64,000 bases of DNA from Micromonospora sp. WMMD1102 (GTDB taxonomy: Bacteria; Actinomycetota; Actinomycetes; Mycobacteriales; Micromonosporaceae), in the NCBI RefSeq assembly GCF_029626265.1, contig NZ_JARUBN010000001.1, forward strand, positions 3,596,001 through 3,660,000. Reading direction: 5' to 3'. Each line of letters starts with the position of its first letter. Position 1 is the first letter of the stretch. Below the pieces are notes generated by a model, which was not told the DNA's origin, made no database searches, and saw only the letters and a list, made by a program, of their open reading frames with translations. Shown here in pieces: positions 35,920 through 43,508 of this stretch. The position numbers and the translations under genes are program-made.

Positions 35920-35935
35920 TCGAACACATGTACGA
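35920..35935. promoter_or_regulatory. LexA (SOS) box
   Basis: TCGAACACATGTACGA differs by one base from the actinobacterial SOS box TCGAACACATGTTCGA. It abuts a TAGAAT -10 (35936-35941), so LexA bound here would block the promoter. Confidence 0.8.
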
Positions 35936-35947
35936 TAGAATATCGAG
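35936..35947 (+). promoter_or_regulatory. -10 element of a leaderless SOS promoter
   Basis: TAGAAT (35936-35941) is followed after six bases by the GTG start at 35948, the spacing expected of a leaderless actinobacterial transcript. Confidence 0.7.
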
Positions 35948-36319
35948 GTGTACGACAGCCGAGACCAGGCCGGCGGCCCCGCCCGCCTCGCCGCCCACCA
36001 GCCCACCGACCGCCGACTCGTCCTCGCCCGGGTGCACCGGATCGCCACGGACTACGCCGGTGGCTATCGGGAGGGCCTGGTCCGGGCCACCGCCCTAGCC
36101 GAGCTCGCCGACCTCGCCGCCGATGCCGACCTGCTCGCCCAGGCCGCGGCCATGCACGCCGTCGCCGACAACTGGTTCGCGATCAACGCCGTCGACCTGC
36201 TGCTCGAGGCCGGCGCGCCGACCGAGCTCGTCAACTGCTACCTGGACGCGGTCGCCTGCCCCGGCGAGGCCGAGATCGACGAACCCGGCCCAGCCCGCGA
36301 GCCCGGCCAGCCCGGCTAA
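35948..36319 (+). CDS. Small SOS-controlled protein of unknown function
   Basis: Not recognised. A 123-residue helical, acidic, cytosolic protein (RRLVLARVHRIATDYAGGYR, ATALAELADLAADADLLAQA, AVADNWFAINAVDLLLEAG). The Pro/Gly-rich last 20 residues look disordered. The GTG at 35948 has no ribosome site but lies six bases after a TAGAAT -10 and 13 after a near-consensus LexA box, so it is probably leaderless and DNA-damage induced. A strong hairpin follows. No mobile-element genes are adjacent. Confidence 0.7.
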   Translation: MYDSRDQAGGPARLAAHQPTDRRLVLARVHRIATDYAGGYREGLVRATALAELADLAADADLLAQAAAMHAVADNWFAINAVDLLLEAGAPTELVNCYLDAVACPGEAEIDEPGPAREPGQPG

Positions 36320-36348
36320 GGCGGGCCTACCGGAACAACACCACGAGA

Positions 36349-36404
36349 CAGCCCCTGGTATCGATCCTCTTCCCTAAGAGAAGGGGATGATCGACCAGGG
36401 GCTG
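36349..36404. terminator. Long hairpin terminator between convergent genes
   Basis: CAGCCCCTGGT (36349-36359) pairs perfectly with ACCAGGGGCTG (36394-36404). Inside, CGATC (36362-36366) pairs with GATCG (36389-36393) and CTCTT with AAGAG. The structure sits between the convergent SOS-type gene and the ABC permease gene and can serve both. Confidence 0.8.
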
Positions 36405-36455
36405 CCGGCACGACCGACCAGGGTAGTCACACGTCCACCGTCGGTTAGGAGCAAG

Positions 36456-37433
36456 CTAGATCATACGGCGCCGGACCCGCCACACCACCACACCGATCAG
36501 GACCGCCGCGACGGCGACGAACAGGGCCGCCTCGATGAGCTGGAAGGTCCAGAACCGGTCGGCCGGGTGGTAGACCTCGAACTGCTGGATGCCCCGCGCG
36601 TGCAAGAACTGGTTGAGGTTGGTGCCGGCCTGGTTGGCGGCGCCCTCCAGCTCGTAGTACTCGGTCCGGCTCAGCCTGCGCCCGGTGGCGTCCGCATAGC
36701 CGTGTTCGATTACCCAGGATGCGTTGCCGGGCACGGGCCGGTGCCCCGCCTGGTCCTTCGCGCCGTCGACGGAGACCGGCTCCATGGTGGTGAGCGGGGT
36801 GGCGTACGCGGGACGGGCCAACAGCGCCACCGACATCCGGGCGGCGAGGAACGCCCCGAACGCGACGCCGAACGCGGGCAGGCTGCGCCGCAGGATCGCC
36901 CCGGCGGCGGTGGCGACGCCGAACGCGAACAGCGCGTACGCCACCGGAACAAGTCCCTCCACGTCGAAGGCGTCGTACTGGAACCGCCCTTCCCACGCGT
37001 CGAATGGCTGACGGAACCAGGTGAGTACCGCGGTGAACATCCCGGTGAGCACGACGGTGACGCCGGCCAGTGCCACGAGCTTGGCCGCCAGCCAGCGCAG
37101 CCGCGGCACGGCCTGGGTCCAGGCGAGCTGCCAGGTGCCGCCCTCCAGTTCGCGGGCGAGCAGCGGCGCACCGAGGAACGCACCGATGGCAACGGGGACC
37201 AGGTAGAAGCCCGCCAGGAGGTTCTCGACGTACCCGTACTCCTCGTCGAGCCGGCGGAAGGAGGCCGCGCAGGCGTCGTCGACACCGGCCTCTCCGGCAC
37301 ACCGGGCGGGACCGCCGGGGAACAGGTCGTGGGCCTGCGTCCCGAGCACGAGCAGGGCGACGCCGAACATGCCGAGGAGCAGACCCAGGACGCAGACCTC
37401 GGTCCGGTGCTGGCGCCAGATCAACCACGTCAT
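36456..37433 (-). CDS. ABC-2 type permease
   Basis: A 325-residue membrane protein, the channel partner of the adjacent ATPase. It starts MTWLIWRQHRTEVCVLGLL with a first membrane helix, has an external loop with two cysteines (RCAGEAGVDDACAASF), then about five more helices including WQLAWTQAVPRLRWLAAKL, and ends in a basic cytoplasmic tail. The ATG at 37433 overlaps the ATPase stop (ATGA). Such GntR(YtrA)-ATPase-permease operons usually respond to cell-wall antibiotics or membrane stress. Confidence 0.8.
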   Translation of the reverse strand: MTWLIWRQHRTEVCVLGLLLGMFGVALLVLGTQAHDLFPGGPARCAGEAGVDDACAASFRRLDEEYGYVENLLAGFYLVPVAIGAFLGAPLLARELEGGTWQLAWTQAVPRLRWLAAKLVALAGVTVVLTGMFTAVLTWFRQPFDAWEGRFQYDAFDVEGLVPVAYALFAFGVATAAGAILRRSLPAFGVAFGAFLAARMSVALLARPAYATPLTTMEPVSVDGAKDQAGHRPVPGNASWVIEHGYADATGRRLSRTEYYELEGAANQAGTNLNQFLHARGIQQFEVYHPADRFWTFQLIEAALFVAVAAVLIGVVVWRVRRRMI

Positions 37434-38329
37434 GCCGGCACCCGCGACGTGACCTCGGCGCTCGACTCGGACGGCCGGCGCAGGTAGGCCAGCACCAGGT
37501 CCTCCAGCGCAACCGGCTGGGCCTGCCATCCGGGCGCGGCCGGGATCGCGCCGTCGCGTACCAGCAGGGTCGTGTGCCGGTCGCTGTGCACGGCCTGCAC
37601 GACGGTGTCGGCCCGGTCGAGGTCGGTGGCCGTACGCGGGCCGACGAGCAGCCGGTGCTCGGCGAGGAGGGTGGCGATGTCACCGGTGAGCGTGACCCGG
37701 CCGTGGTTGAGCACGACCAGGTGGTCGCAGACGCGCTCCAGCTCGTGCACGACGTGGGAGGAGAACAGGACGGTCACCCCGCCTTCGGCCACCGCGCCCA
37801 TCAGGACCTGTAGGAACTCGTGCCGGGCCAGCGGGTCGAGGCTGGCCACCGGCTCGTCGAGGACGAGCAGGTCCGGCCGCTTCGCCAGGGCCAGAGCCAG
37901 CGCGACCTGGGCCTGCTGACCGCCGGAGAGCGTACCGGTCCTGCGGTCGAGCGGGATGCCCAGCTTCGCCAGCCGGCGCTCGGCCAGCCCCTGGTCGAAC
38001 CGCAGGTTGCAGGCCCGGCCGAAGCGGAGCATCTCGGCGACGGTGAAGCCCTTGTACAGCGGGTGGTCCTGGGCGAGGAACCCGACCCGGGACAGCGTTT
38101 GCGAGGTGCTGGCGGTGACGTCGTGGCCGAGGACCTCCACCGTGCCGGCGCTCGGGGCCAGCAACCCGACGACCAGACGCAGCAGCGTCGTCTTGCCCGC
38201 GCCGTTCGGCCCGACCAGGGCGATCACGCCGCCCGCCGGCAGGGCCAGGGTGCAGTCGCGCAGCGCCCAGCCCTTCCGGTACCGCTTACCCACAGCGTCG
38301 GTGCGCAGTGCGAACTCGGTCGCTGTCAC
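37430..38329 (-). CDS. ABC transporter ATP-binding protein
   Basis: A 299-residue ATPase with Walker A LVGPNGAGKTTLLRLV, Q-loop GFLAQDHPLYKGFT, signature TLSGGQQAQVALALAL, Walker B LLVLDEPVASLDP and switch VLFSSHVVHELE. The C-terminal 80 residues form the accessory domain common in export ATPases of the YtrB/CcmA type. It overlaps both the GntR gene (ATGA at 38326-38329) and the permease gene, so all three are coupled. Confidence 0.88.
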   Translation of the reverse strand: MTATEFALRTDAVGKRYRKGWALRDCTLALPAGGVIALVGPNGAGKTTLLRLVVGLLAPSAGTVEVLGHDVTASTSQTLSRVGFLAQDHPLYKGFTVAEMLRFGRACNLRFDQGLAERRLAKLGIPLDRRTGTLSGGQQAQVALALALAKRPDLLVLDEPVASLDPLARHEFLQVLMGAVAEGGVTVLFSSHVVHELERVCDHLVVLNHGRVTLTGDIATLLAEHRLLVGPRTATDLDRADTVVQAVHSDRHTTLLVRDGAIPAAPGWQAQPVALEDLVLAYLRRPSESSAEVTSRVPA

Positions 38330-38721
38330 GCCACTTCCTCGTTCCTCGTCTGCTGGTGGACGGAGGTGAAAAGCGCGTCGACCGCCTGCTCGTCGAGGCC
38401 GGCCGCGTAGGCGCGGCGCAGCCAGGTCGCCAGGCCGCGACGCAGCGACGTGTACGTCGATGCGGACATCACGGCCGACTGCTGTTCGTTGACGAACGTG
38501 CCCTGGCCGGGCCGGCCGGTGACCAGGTTCTCCTGCTCCATCTGCCGGTACGCCTTGGCGACGGTGTTCGGATTGATCGCCAGGTCCTCGACCACCTCGC
38601 GGATGAGCGGGAGGCGGTCACCGGGTTGGAGAAAGCCCAGCAGCACCGCCTGGCGGACCTGCTGGACGAGTTGCAGGTACGGCGGCACGCCGGAGTGGGT
38701 GTCGAGCCGGAAGACGAACAC
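38326..38721 (-). CDS. GntR-family regulator, YtrA subfamily
   Basis: A 131-residue regulator with an N-terminal winged helix (GVPPYLQLVQQVRQAVLLGF, REVVEDLAINPNTVAKAYRQ) and only a short C-terminal dimerisation tail, the YtrA type. The start is the GTG at 38721 behind TAAGGAG. It heads the ABC operon and a 36-bp imperfect palindrome covers its promoter, so it most likely represses its own operon until the transporter's signal appears. Confidence 0.88.
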   Translation of the reverse strand: MFVFRLDTHSGVPPYLQLVQQVRQAVLLGFLQPGDRLPLIREVVEDLAINPNTVAKAYRQMEQENLVTGRPGQGTFVNEQQSAVMSASTYTSLRRGLATWLRRAYAAGLDEQAVDALFTSVHQQTRNEEVA

Positions 38722-38729
38722 GGCAGCTC

Positions 38730-38765
38730 CTTACCGCTTCACTAGTTTCATAGTAAAGCAGTAAG
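38730..38765 (-). promoter_or_regulatory. Large operator palindrome of the YtrA-type regulator
   Basis: A 36-bp imperfect palindrome: outer arms CTTACCGCTT (38730-38739) and AAGCAGTAAG (38756-38765), inner ACTA (38741-38744) and TAGT (38751-38754). On the minus strand it contains a TACTAT -10 (38755-38750), with TTGACC (38776-38771) as -35 at a short 15-base spacing. The right remainder of the spacer up to 39015 holds no gene. Confidence 0.75.
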
Positions 38766-39015
38766 TTGGCGGTCAAGAGCGCCGACGCGCCGCCCGACCG
38801 CGGCTGCCTGGCCGGTAACCACAGCCGGCGGCACGGGCCGGGCCGGTGACGCAGCCGTTGGATCGATCTTGAGTCCGGTCCCCGGTCGGGACTACATTCA
38901 CTGCACCGTAACCCCGGATTCCCGCACCGTGAGCACGGTCTCGACGCCTGTCTCCGCCCCCGCCGGCCCGCGCCGATGATCTCGGATCCCGGACCGGCCG
39001 ACCAGGAGGACCAGA

Positions 39016-40446
39016 TTGGACAGTCGCTCCGAGTTTCCCGCCGCCGGCGCCCAGCTTCCGGCCAGGGTCGCGGCCAGCCGCCGTCGGGCACTCGCACTCG
39101 GCCTGGGCGGTGCGGCCGCCCTCGCCACCACCAGCCCAACCTGGGCCGTCTCCGACCAGCGCCCCGGCGCCGTCCGTCCACCGAACCTGGGCGCGCACGA
39201 CCGGCTGGTCGCCGGCCGGGTCTCGGCCCGGCGGGCCCTGCACCACCTGCGGCATCTCTCCGGCCGGATCGGACCGCGCATCGGCGGCACCTCCGCCGAA
39301 CGGACGGCCGCCCGGTACCTCGCCGACGAACTCGGCTACCGGACGACCCTCCAGCCCTTCCCCGTCGCCGACAAGTTCCTCGGCCAGCTCAGCTCCCGTC
39401 CCGGCCTGCCCGACGACCTGGACTGGCAGGTCGGAGCGTCACCGCAGGCCGCCCTCGACACCCGGGTCACCGGTCCGGTGGTGGACGTCGGCGCCGGGGC
39501 GCCGGAGGACTACCCGGCGGACGTCGCCGGCAAGGTCGTCCTCGTCGACTACGTCGCGACGCAACGCGCGGCGCTGGTCGCCACCGCCGTGGCCAGGCAG
39601 GCCGCCGCGGTCGTCTTCCTGCCGGCAGACCTGGTGGAGCCGCGCCGGGCGCAGGCGTTCGCACCATCGCTGCCCGGTTCGGCCACCGCACCGGTGCCGC
39701 TCCCGGTGGTCGGCGTCGCCCAGGCGCAGAAGCACCGGTTGCGCCAGCGGCTCGCCGCCCGCCCGCTGACCCTGACCGTCGCCACCTCGGCGCACCGCGG
39801 GCTCACCTCGCACAACGTACTCGCCGAGCGGGCGCCGCGGTGGGGCGGGCAGGACGGGCCGGTGGTCATGGTGAGCGCGCACTACGACACCGTGATCGGC
39901 GCACCGGGCGCCAACGACGACGGCTCGGGTACGGTGCTCTGCCTCGAACTGGCCCGGGTCCTGCGCGGCCTGCCGGTGGACGCGACCGTCCGGTTCGGAC
40001 TGTGGGGCTCGGAGGAGCAGGGGCTGCTCGGTTCCCGCTACTACGTGGCGCAACTTCCGCAGGCCGAGCGGGATCGGATAGTGGCCGTCTACCAGAACGA
40101 CATGGTGGCGACGAGTTGGGATCCGGCGACCCGGTACTGGCTGCTCTCCTTCGACGGCGTGCCGAACCGGGCCACCGAAGAGGTGGCCGCCGCCGCGACC
40201 CGGCTCGGCTACCAACCCAGGATCTCGGCGGTGACCCGGCGCGGCTCCAGCGACCACCAGTCGTTCCAGGAGGTCGGCATCGCCAGCGCCAACTTCTCCT
40301 GGCGGGGCGAGGAGTCCCCGGCGCTGCTGGAGCCGCCCTACCACAGCCCGGAGGACACTATCGAGAAGAACGTCAGCCTGTCCCGGCTACAGGTGTCGCT
40401 GGAACTGATCGGCGCGGCCGCGTACGCCACCGCCCGGCAACCCTGA
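39016..40446 (+). CDS. Secreted M28-family aminopeptidase
   Basis: A 476-residue zinc peptidase. The N-terminus has an Arg-rich, Tat-like signal (ASRRRALALGLGGAAALATT). A PA-type insert lies at about 120-240 (GKVVLVDYVATQRAALVATA). The M28 catalytic domain follows with zinc ligands in SAHYDTVIG (HxD), GANDDGSGT (Asp), GSEEQGLLGS (catalytic/ligand Glu pair), and a late PYHSPEDT (His). The start is the TTG at 39016, five bases after GGAGGA. It is followed by a very strong hairpin. It probably releases amino acids from extracellular peptides. Confidence 0.88.
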   Translation: MDSRSEFPAAGAQLPARVAASRRRALALGLGGAAALATTSPTWAVSDQRPGAVRPPNLGAHDRLVAGRVSARRALHHLRHLSGRIGPRIGGTSAERTAARYLADELGYRTTLQPFPVADKFLGQLSSRPGLPDDLDWQVGASPQAALDTRVTGPVVDVGAGAPEDYPADVAGKVVLVDYVATQRAALVATAVARQAAAVVFLPADLVEPRRAQAFAPSLPGSATAPVPLPVVGVAQAQKHRLRQRLAARPLTLTVATSAHRGLTSHNVLAERAPRWGGQDGPVVMVSAHYDTVIGAPGANDDGSGTVLCLELARVLRGLPVDATVRFGLWGSEEQGLLGSRYYVAQLPQAERDRIVAVYQNDMVATSWDPATRYWLLSFDGVPNRATEEVAAAATRLGYQPRISAVTRRGSSDHQSFQEVGIASANFSWRGEESPALLEPPYHSPEDTIEKNVSLSRLQVSLELIGAAAYATARQP

Positions 40447-40462
40447 CCTTCGACCGACCGCT

Positions 40463-40503
40463 CGCACGGTCGGACCATGCGATCCGCATGGTCGAACCGT
40501 GCG
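40463..40503 (+). terminator. Very stable hairpin after the M28 gene
   Basis: CGCACGGTCGGACCATGCG (40463-40481) pairs with CGCATGGTCGAACCGTGCG (40485-40503), 17 of 19 positions, with a three-base loop. It starts 16 bases after the stop codon of the peptidase gene. Confidence 0.8.
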
Positions 40504-40547
40504 GCGCACGCCTGCCGGTCGAGCCGCGGCGCCGACAGCCTGGATCC

Positions 40548-41516
40548 ATGAGATCGACGATCCCGGACGGCACGGTCCGGACAACCGAATCCACCGCCAC
40601 CCCTCACGAGGCGGCCGGCACCTCTGGGACGCCCCGCTGGCGCGCCACCGGCCGTTTCCTCCGACACTTCGCCGAGATGGTCGTCGCGATGCTCCTCGGG
40701 ATGCTGCTGCTCGGTCCGGCGTGGGAGGCGTTGGCCACCGCCGTCGACGCCACCACCGGATTCGACGCGGCCCGGATGCTGGACCGCCCCGACGTCGACG
40801 CGCTGGTGATGGCCACGAACATGACGCTGGCGATGACCGTCTGGATGCGTCACCGGGGCCACCGGTGGGCTCCGGTCGCCGAGATGGGCGCCGCGATGTA
40901 CCTGCCGTTCCTGCTCTTCCTGCCGCCGTACTGGGTCGGGGCGGTGGACGGTGGGTTCCTGACGATGGCCGGTCACCTGCTGATGCTGCCCGCCATGCTG
41001 CTCGTGATGCTCCGCCGGCTGCCCGAGTACACCGGCGCGCACGCCGCCGCCGGTCACGTCGCCGCCGGTGGAGCGAGTGCCGGTCACGCGAGTGCCGGTC
41101 ACGCGGCCCCCGGCCGCACGGGACGGGTCGTGGAGTGGCTGAAGCGGCGCTGGCCCACCTGGTTGGCCCTGCTGATGACCGTCGACAACTGGGCCGACCC
41201 CGCCGTGTTGGACGCCTGGGTGATGCTGGTCCTCCCGGTCGGCTACCTGGTGATCGGCACGGTACGTCGGCAGTTCGGCGACCGGCGGATCCTCGCGCTG
41301 CAACTCGCCGGGCTGGTCTTCTACCTGTTCCTGGTGGGTGCGGCGCTACTGACGCCGGACGAGTTGGGCCGTTATCTGGTCGGCGCCGGCTGGCTCGTCC
41401 ACGCGGGGTGGGACTACGCCCACCACCGGGCCAACCGGGTGGTCCCGCGCGGCTTCTCCGAGTGGTGCGGGGTCGTCGACGTGGTGATCGGGATCACGAT
41501 CATCTTCCTGGCCTGA
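40548..41516 (+). CDS. Multi-spanning membrane protein of unknown function
   Basis: Not assigned to a family. A 322-residue protein with a 35-residue hydrophilic N-terminus and about seven to eight membrane segments: FAEMVVAMLLGMLLLGPAWE and AAMYLPFLLFLPPYWVGAVD in the first half, then a His/Ala/Gly loop with repeats of SAGHA type (about residues 165-190), then WLALLMTVDNWADPAVLDAW and further helices ending DVVIGITIIFLA. The methionine-rich early helices resemble uncharacterised integral membrane proteins of actinobacteria. The ATG at 40548 has only a weak ribosome site. Confidence 0.7.
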   Translation: MRSTIPDGTVRTTESTATPHEAAGTSGTPRWRATGRFLRHFAEMVVAMLLGMLLLGPAWEALATAVDATTGFDAARMLDRPDVDALVMATNMTLAMTVWMRHRGHRWAPVAEMGAAMYLPFLLFLPPYWVGAVDGGFLTMAGHLLMLPAMLLVMLRRLPEYTGAHAAAGHVAAGGASAGHASAGHAAPGRTGRVVEWLKRRWPTWLALLMTVDNWADPAVLDAWVMLVLPVGYLVIGTVRRQFGDRRILALQLAGLVFYLFLVGAALLTPDELGRYLVGAGWLVHAGWDYAHHRANRVVPRGFSEWCGVVDVVIGITIIFLA

Positions 41517-41614
41517 CGATCCGGCAGCGGTGGCGGCCCGACGATCCGGGAGAGGGTCGCCGCCCGACGGTCCGGCGGCGGTGCCGGGCGACGGAAGTCG
41601 GGACGGAACCAGCG

Positions 41615-41633
41615 GTAGGTTAGCCTAACCTTC
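41615..41633. promoter_or_regulatory. Iron box (IdeR/DmdR type) upstream of the ABC pair
   Basis: GTAGGTTAGCCTAACCTTC matches the actinobacterial iron box TTAGGTTAGGCTAACCTAA at nearly all positions and contains the perfect palindrome core AGGTTAG-C-CTAACCT. It lies 47-65 bases upstream of the first ABC gene and implies repression by Fe(II)-bound DtxR-family regulator. Confidence 0.88.
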
Positions 41634-41679
41634 AACTCGTCCTGACTACTTCAGCCCCCGTCGAGCGAAGGAGCCGAGC

Positions 41680-43377
41680 GTGCGGACCGGCAGTCCCACG
41701 GCGCGTACCGTGCTGACGGGCGCCATCACCGGCCAACTCCGGCACGTACTCGCCAGTGCGGGGCTGAGCGCCAGTCACCAGGCCGGCGAGGCGCTCGTAC
41801 CGGTGCTGATCGGTGTCGTGATCGACCGGGCCGTCGGGCGGGGCGGCCTGGTCGACCTGATCGGCTGGATCGGCGTACTCGGTGTGGTGTTCGCGGTGCT
41901 GTCGACGAGCTTCCGGTTCAGCGCCCGTACCGGCGAACGCGCCGTCGAGCAGGCCGCGCACCGGTTGCGGATCGCACTCACCCGACGGATCCTCGACCAT
42001 CGGGGCGGAGCGGAGACGGGGCGGCTGCCCGGTGCGCTGGTCGCCACCGCCACCGGGGACGCCGACCGGGTCGGTGCGGTGAACCGGGCGCTCGCCACCG
42101 CGATCGGCGCGTCGACAGGTCTGCTGGTCGGCGGCGTCGCCCTGCTGGTGGTCTCGGTGCCGCTCGGGCTCCTGGTGCTGGTCGGTGCGCCGCTGCTGCT
42201 CTGGCTCGCCCATCGACTCGGCCGGCCACTGGAGCGGCGCAGCCACGCCGAGCAGGAGAAGGCGGCGTACGCCTCCGGGGTGGCCGCGGACCTGGTGGCC
42301 GGGCTGCGCGTACTCAAGGGTCTCGGTGCGGCACCGGCGGCGGCCCGGCGCTACCGGCGGACCAGCCGGGAGGCGCTGGCCGCCACCGTCCGGGCGGCCC
42401 AGGCCCAGGCCTGGTACGACGGCACCCTGCTCGTCATCACCGGATTCTTCGTGGCCGCCGTCGGCCTGCTCGGCGGCCGGCTGGCCGCAGCCGGCGAGCT
42501 CACCGTCGGGCAGCTCGTCGCGGCGGTCGGCCTGGCCCTCTTCCTGCTCGGCCCGCTGGCCACCTTCGGCTGGGTGACCGCCGAGTTCGCCCAGGGCCGC
42601 GCCTCCGCCGACCGGATCGCCTCGGTGCTCGGCGCGGTAGCGTCGACGCCCGACGGGGACGGCTCCCCCGCCACTCCGGTGGTCGGCCGCGTCGCGCTGC
42701 GGGACGTCCGCCACGGCACACTGCGCGGCGTCAGCCTGCACGCCGCTCCGGGCGAACTGCTCGGCGTGGTGGCGACCGATCCGGCCGTCGCCGACGACCT
42801 GCTGCGTTGCCTGGCCCGGGACGTCGACCCGGCAGCCGGCACCGTCGAGCTGGACGGTGTCGGGCTGCACACCCTGGACCCCGAGCGGCTGCGCGCCGCG
42901 ATCCTGGTCGCGCCGCACGACGCCGACCTGTTCGAGGGCACCCTGCGGGAGAACGTCGCCGCCCCGGCGCTCGCCCGGACCGAGGGCGTACGCCGGGCGA
43001 TCGGCGCCGCCGACGTGGACGAGGTGGCCCGCGCCCTGCCGGACGGCCTGGACACCCTGCTCACCGAGCGGGGACGCTCGCTCTCCGGCGGGCAGCGCCA
43101 ACGGGTCGCCCTGGCCCGCGCACTGGCCGCCGACGCACCGGTACTGGTGCTGCACGACCCGACCACGGCGGTCGACGCGGCCACCGAGGCCCGGATCGCG
43201 GCCGGGCTGCGGGAGCTGCGGCAGGGCCGGACCACCGTGCTGGTGACAACCAGCCCGACGCTGCTGGCGGTCACCGACCGGGTGGTGCTGCTCGACGGTG
43301 GCGCCGTGCGGGCCGAGGGCAGCCATCCGGAGCTGGTCCGGCGGGACGACGGCTACCGGGCATCGGTGCTCGGGTGA
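41680..43377 (+). CDS. ABC half-transporter with degenerate ATPase site (siderophore-associated)
   Basis: A 565-residue fused membrane domain plus ATPase of the exporter fold. Residues about 1-310 hold six helices; the ATPase follows. The LSGGQRQRVALARAL signature is intact, but Walker A is lost (GELLGVVATDPAVADDLLR lacks GKT/S), Walker B ends HDPTTAVD so the catalytic Glu is Pro, and the switch His is Ser (VTTSPTLLA). It can therefore only complete the partner's ATP site. The GTG at 41680 follows CGAAGGAG. The iron box upstream and the NRPS nearby suggest siderophore export or IrtAB-like uptake. Confidence 0.88.
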   Translation: MRTGSPTARTVLTGAITGQLRHVLASAGLSASHQAGEALVPVLIGVVIDRAVGRGGLVDLIGWIGVLGVVFAVLSTSFRFSARTGERAVEQAAHRLRIALTRRILDHRGGAETGRLPGALVATATGDADRVGAVNRALATAIGASTGLLVGGVALLVVSVPLGLLVLVGAPLLLWLAHRLGRPLERRSHAEQEKAAYASGVAADLVAGLRVLKGLGAAPAAARRYRRTSREALAATVRAAQAQAWYDGTLLVITGFFVAAVGLLGGRLAAAGELTVGQLVAAVGLALFLLGPLATFGWVTAEFAQGRASADRIASVLGAVASTPDGDGSPATPVVGRVALRDVRHGTLRGVSLHAAPGELLGVVATDPAVADDLLRCLARDVDPAAGTVELDGVGLHTLDPERLRAAILVAPHDADLFEGTLRENVAAPALARTEGVRRAIGAADVDEVARALPDGLDTLLTERGRSLSGGQRQRVALARALAADAPVLVLHDPTTAVDAATEARIAAGLRELRQGRTTVLVTTSPTLLAVTDRVVLLDGGAVRAEGSHPELVRRDDGYRASVLG

Positions 43378-43508
43378 GCGCCGCCGTCGCCCGGGTCGAG
43401 GACACCGGTGCTGCGGTGCACCGCGCCAGCGCACGGATCGAGGACATCGGTGCTGCGGTGCACGGCGCCGTGGCACGGTTCGGGCTGACAGGGAGACCCA
43501 ACCGATGA
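43374..43508 (+). CDS. Tiny overlapping ORF made of a 14-residue repeat, between the ABC genes
   Basis: A 44-codon frame that starts with a GTG overlapping the stop of the first ABC gene (GTGA, 43374-43377) and ends with a TGA overlapping the start of the second (ATGA, 43505-43508). Most of it is two copies of a 14-residue unit, ARVEDTGAAVHRAS and ARIEDIGAAVHGAV. Codon third positions are about 80 percent G or C. It may be a real peptide, or a translated spacer that carries ribosomes to the next gene. No family was recognised. Confidence 0.45.
   Translation: MSAAVARVEDTGAAVHRASARIEDIGAAVHGAVARFGLTGRPNR
43395..43478. repeat. 42-bp tandem duplication between the ABC genes
   Basis: Two adjacent 42-bp units (43395-43436 and 43437-43478) agree at 36 of 42 positions, sharing GGTGCTGCGGTGCAC. 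The length is a multiple of three, so the overlapping small frame stays open. Confidence 0.85.
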
